Positions 6,602 to 8,336 of a stretch of DNA of 8,336 nucleotides are shown here, piece after piece. The number at the start of each line of letters is the position of its first letter. The first letter of the stretch is position 1. The notes under the pieces are model-generated. The model saw only the letters and a list, made by a program, of their open reading frames with translations. It made no database searches and was not told where the DNA came from. The translations under genes were made by a program, and so were the position numbers. Origin of the DNA: Calditrichota bacterium (GTDB lineage Bacteria; Calditrichota; Calditrichia; RBG-13-44-9; J075); NCBI GenBank assembly GCA_024275555.1, contig JAJRYW010000097.1:1-8336 (forward strand), read 5' to 3'.

Positions 6602-7204
6602 TTATTCGGCCCCCACAGACCGAACTGCTTTTACATAGGCGGTCGTATCATAACGATCATAACTTCCATAGCACACACCGCCGGAAAAGTTGACCCGCCA
6701 GGGCTGGTAATATACGCGCACTTTTGCGGTATTGAAATCGGAGGTCCAGATTTTGCCTTGCAGGGAATGAAAAACCGGGTCTAAATAAGTTGGGCCGGCT
6801 TTTTTATTTTCCATCAGCGACATTGCTTCTTCCAGCGTAGGCAGTCTCCAGTCCGAATACCCCCCGAACTGTTCTTTGTTGAGTTTCTTGATGTAAGCAT
6901 CCGCGCCGGTAAAAGGCGTTGCCCCGGGGGAGCCGGATTGCTGCCACATCAGACCGGTTGCTAAGTCTGTAACAACCAGACCGGAAGCGTCCGCCTGAAA
7001 TTGGTTGGGCAGTCCGGGGGCTTTCGGATTCAGAATACTATGGAAAAACAGCTTCTTTACCAGCATTGCTTTTACCGAATCCTCAGAAAGCGCTTTTAAA
7101 GGCTGTTCACGCAGTTTCCATTCCGACTGGCCGGCCAACAGGGAACCCGCTCCGATCAGGATAAACAACAGCGTCAGAACTATTCTATTATGGACGTATT
7201 TCAT
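6602..7204 (-). CDS. Exported DUF1566 (Lcl C-terminal domain) family protein
   Basis: The 200-residue product starts with a Sec signal peptide (hydrophobic 8-20, likely cleavage after SLLA at 24). It has no lipobox cysteine, so it should be a soluble periplasmic or secreted protein. After a short linker, residues about 75-197 show the DUF1566 pattern: VVTDLATGLMWQQ (77-89), FGGYSDWRLPTLEEAMSLM (113-131), GKIWTSDF (150-157) and WRVNFSGGVCYG (169-180), ending in AVRSVG. This domain appears in many exported bacterial proteins and resembles the sulfatase-modifying (FGE) fold, but its biochemical role is unknown, so I give none. The length fits a stand-alone single-domain member. The ATG has GAAAGG (7214-7219) 9 nt upstream. 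It is the only plausible start because it opens the signal peptide. The gene is divergent from the dehydrogenase and may share its control region. Confidence 0.86.
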   Translation of the reverse strand: MKYVHNRIVLTLLFILIGAGSLLAGQSEWKLREQPLKALSEDSVKAMLVKKLFFHSILNPKAPGLPNQFQADASGLVVTDLATGLMWQQSGSPGATPFTGADAYIKKLNKEQFGGYSDWRLPTLEEAMSLMENKKAGPTYLDPVFHSLQGKIWTSDFNTAKVRVYYQPWRVNFSGGVCYGSYDRYDTTAYVKAVRSVGAE

Positions 7205-7651
7205 CTATATCCGCCTTTCTTCTAAAATTTATTTCAGCAAAGATCAAGAGACTGAAGGGACTATTATGACAGAATATATAACATGTTGAGGGAATTTGCA
7301 CTATGATTGCCCAAGAATTTTATTTTTCGTTTTCTCGGCATGGTTCCTTTGCGCTGTTTCTGAACCGATCTGAAACGTTTTAGTGAAACGATTGTCTGCT
7401 GAAACGTTTCAGCAGAACAAATGGGTTGCCGTGGAAATAAATCGTATTAGAGGCTTAATTGCTTTATCTATGGGCGATTGGGGTGCAGGGAAGATTGTCC
7501 GTGGTGAAAAAATGATCTGGCGCCTTATCTGCATAAGAGAGATTGGCTTGTTGAGGTGAAACATAAATGGAACACGTCGGATAAATTTTGTTTCCAGCGT
7601 TGCAACAACGGTTATGAATTCAACTCAAATAACACCTAAAGGAGAAATGAT
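7205..7651. other. Divergent intergenic control region
   Basis: This 447-bp region lies between two divergent start codons and must hold promoters for both genes. It contains a cluster of TGAAACG-type sites and a perfect palindrome (7361-7416). A 29-codon frame beginning with ATGGGCGATTGG near 7469 lacks a ribosome binding site and any recognisable product. I see no good -35/-10 pair for either gene. Confidence 0.55.
7361..7416. promoter_or_regulatory. Perfect 22-bp palindrome and related half-sites, probable operator cluster
   Basis: Positions 7395-7416 form a perfect 22-bp palindrome centred on TGAAACGTTTCA. That core, with a central CG, is the form bound by LacI/GalR-family repressors. 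The related TGAAACGTTTTA occurs at 7371-7382, TGAAACGATTGT at 7384-7395 and TGAACCGATC at 7361-7370. The cluster is about 160 bp from the DUF1566 start and 235 bp from the dehydrogenase start, so either gene could be its target. No LacI-type regulator is encoded in the window. The palindrome is seen directly; the binding family is inferred. Confidence 0.5.
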
Positions 7652-8212
7652 ATGAGTAATAGAAAAGTGGTCTTGATAACCGGAAGCAGTAGCGGCTTTG
7701 GAACGCTGATAGTTAAAAGCCTGCTAAAGAAAGGATACACGGTCGCGGGAACCATGCGCAGCTTGCATGGCAAGAACGCCGCTACGGCGGGAAGCTTGCG
7801 CGACTACGCCCAAAACCAGCCGGGCGAATTGATTTTGCAGGAACTGGATGTAACCGATGAGGCCTCTGTTGAAACAGCCGTAAAAGCGGTTTTGGAACAA
7901 ACCGGCCGGATCGATGTGGTCGTGAACAATGCCGGCTTTGGCGCCAGCGGCTTTACGGAAGGATTTACGACCGCGCAACTGCACCAGGTTATGGAGGTTA
8001 ATCTCTATGGGGTGCACCGGGTCAGCCGGGCGGTGCTGCCGGCTATGCGCGGACAGGGGAGCGGATTATTCATCAATATTTCCTCGATTATGGGGCGCAT
8101 TGTGATTCCTTTTGCAGCGCTCTATACCGCCTCCAAATTTGCCCTGGAAGGATATTCGGAGAGCCTGCGTTATGAGGTTTCCGGAACCGGGGTGGATGTG
8201 GTGATCGTGTAG
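7652..8212 (+). CDS. Short-chain dehydrogenase/reductase (SDR), cut short by an in-frame TAG
   Basis: This is a classical SDR with an NAD(P)-binding Rossmann fold. The cofactor motif is TGSSSGFG (10-17), NNAG is at 92-95, and the catalytic set is Asn117, Ser145, Tyr158 and Lys162 in YTASK. It should be a cytoplasmic NAD(P)H-dependent oxidoreductase acting on an alcohol or ketone; the substrate cannot be told from sequence. ATG 7652 is preceded by AAAGGAG with a 7-nt gap. The frame ends after VDVVIV at residue 186 with TAG. Full SDRs of this type run to about 250-300 residues, and their next residues are typically E/Q/R then PGG. The same frame resumes with PGGFGTSF, so the stop looks like a point mutation (for example from CAG or GAG) or a sequence error. 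The truncated product keeps the catalytic residues but lacks the substrate-binding C-terminus, and may not be functional. Confidence 0.9.
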   Translation: MSNRKVVLITGSSSGFGTLIVKSLLKKGYTVAGTMRSLHGKNAATAGSLRDYAQNQPGELILQELDVTDEASVETAVKAVLEQTGRIDVVVNNAGFGASGFTEGFTTAQLHQVMEVNLYGVHRVSRAVLPAMRGQGSGLFINISSIMGRIVIPFAALYTASKFALEGYSESLRYEVSGTGVDVVIV

Positions 8213-8336
8213 CCGGGCGGATTCGGCACCTCTTTCCTGGGGAATATGATTACCCCGGCCGATGAGCAGCGCCAGAACAGCTATGGCGATCTGACGGCAA
8301 TCCCCGGGCAGATGTGGAACGGGTTAAGCGAACGCC
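8213..8336 (+). pseudogene. In-frame continuation of the SDR gene after the TAG, cut by the window edge
   Basis: Reading on from 8213 in the same frame gives 41 codons with no further stop, starting PGGFGTSFLGNMITPADEQ and ending GLSER at the window edge. PGGFGT is the conserved SDR segment that follows the catalytic lysine and contacts the cofactor. There is no sign of a frameshift, only the one stop codon. The remainder of the gene lies beyond the window. Confidence 0.8.

Noticed and set aside
6469..6693. 74-codon plus-strand frame with a Cys/Arg-rich stretch
   Set aside because: It has no ribosome binding site and runs antisense into the DUF1566 gene. The unusual residues come from the GC-rich block.
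1..8336. CRISPR array, tRNA or rRNA genes
   Set aside because: No regularly spaced direct repeats, no tRNA-like cloverleaf and no rRNA-like conserved sequence was seen on either strand.

Overview
The window carries four protein-coding loci and about 2.3 kb of non-coding DNA. It looks like part of a chromosome from a Gram-negative bacterium of the Fibrobacterota-Chlorobiota-Bacteroidota (FCB) group, perhaps a Calditrichota, KSB1 or Ignavibacteria-like lineage. The main reason is the C-terminal secretion domain of the large cytochrome, with its NFPNPFNPATTIHF, FDVLGRTV and GGIYFYRL motifs. This is the type IX secretion (Por/T9SS type A) sorting module common in those phyla. The lineage is an inference from one domain plus the intermediate base composition.

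Layout, left to right. Positions 1-346 are non-coding, with one inverted repeat. A terminator-like hairpin (347-386) follows the stop of a secreted 862-residue di-heme cytochrome c peroxidase/MauG-type protein (410-2998, minus). A 1-kb gene-less stretch (2999-4014) holds several inverted repeats, including one long foldback ending in a T-rich tract. Next is a 686-residue soluble sensor protein (4015-6075, minus) that joins two PAS domains, a NarX-type histidine kinase, a receiver and a LuxR-type DNA-binding domain in one chain. Another gene-less stretch (6076-6601) holds a foldback, MITE-like repeat. A 200-residue exported DUF1566 protein (6602-7204, minus) is divergent from a short-chain dehydrogenase/reductase (7652 to the window end, plus). 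Their shared 447-bp intergenic region has a perfect 22-bp palindrome with a LacI-family-like core and related half-sites. The dehydrogenase reading frame is cut by an in-frame TAG just before its conserved PGGFGT motif.

The genes do not form an operon: gaps are 447 to 1016 bp, and the strand switches before the dehydrogenase. No link between the sensor protein and the cytochrome is shown beyond proximity and shared orientation. I did not find convincing evidence of a new multi-gene system. The most notable points are the kinase-regulator fusion with an A8 run exactly at its junction, the T9SS-tagged di-heme enzyme, the palindrome cluster, the interrupted dehydrogenase and the structured non-coding elements.
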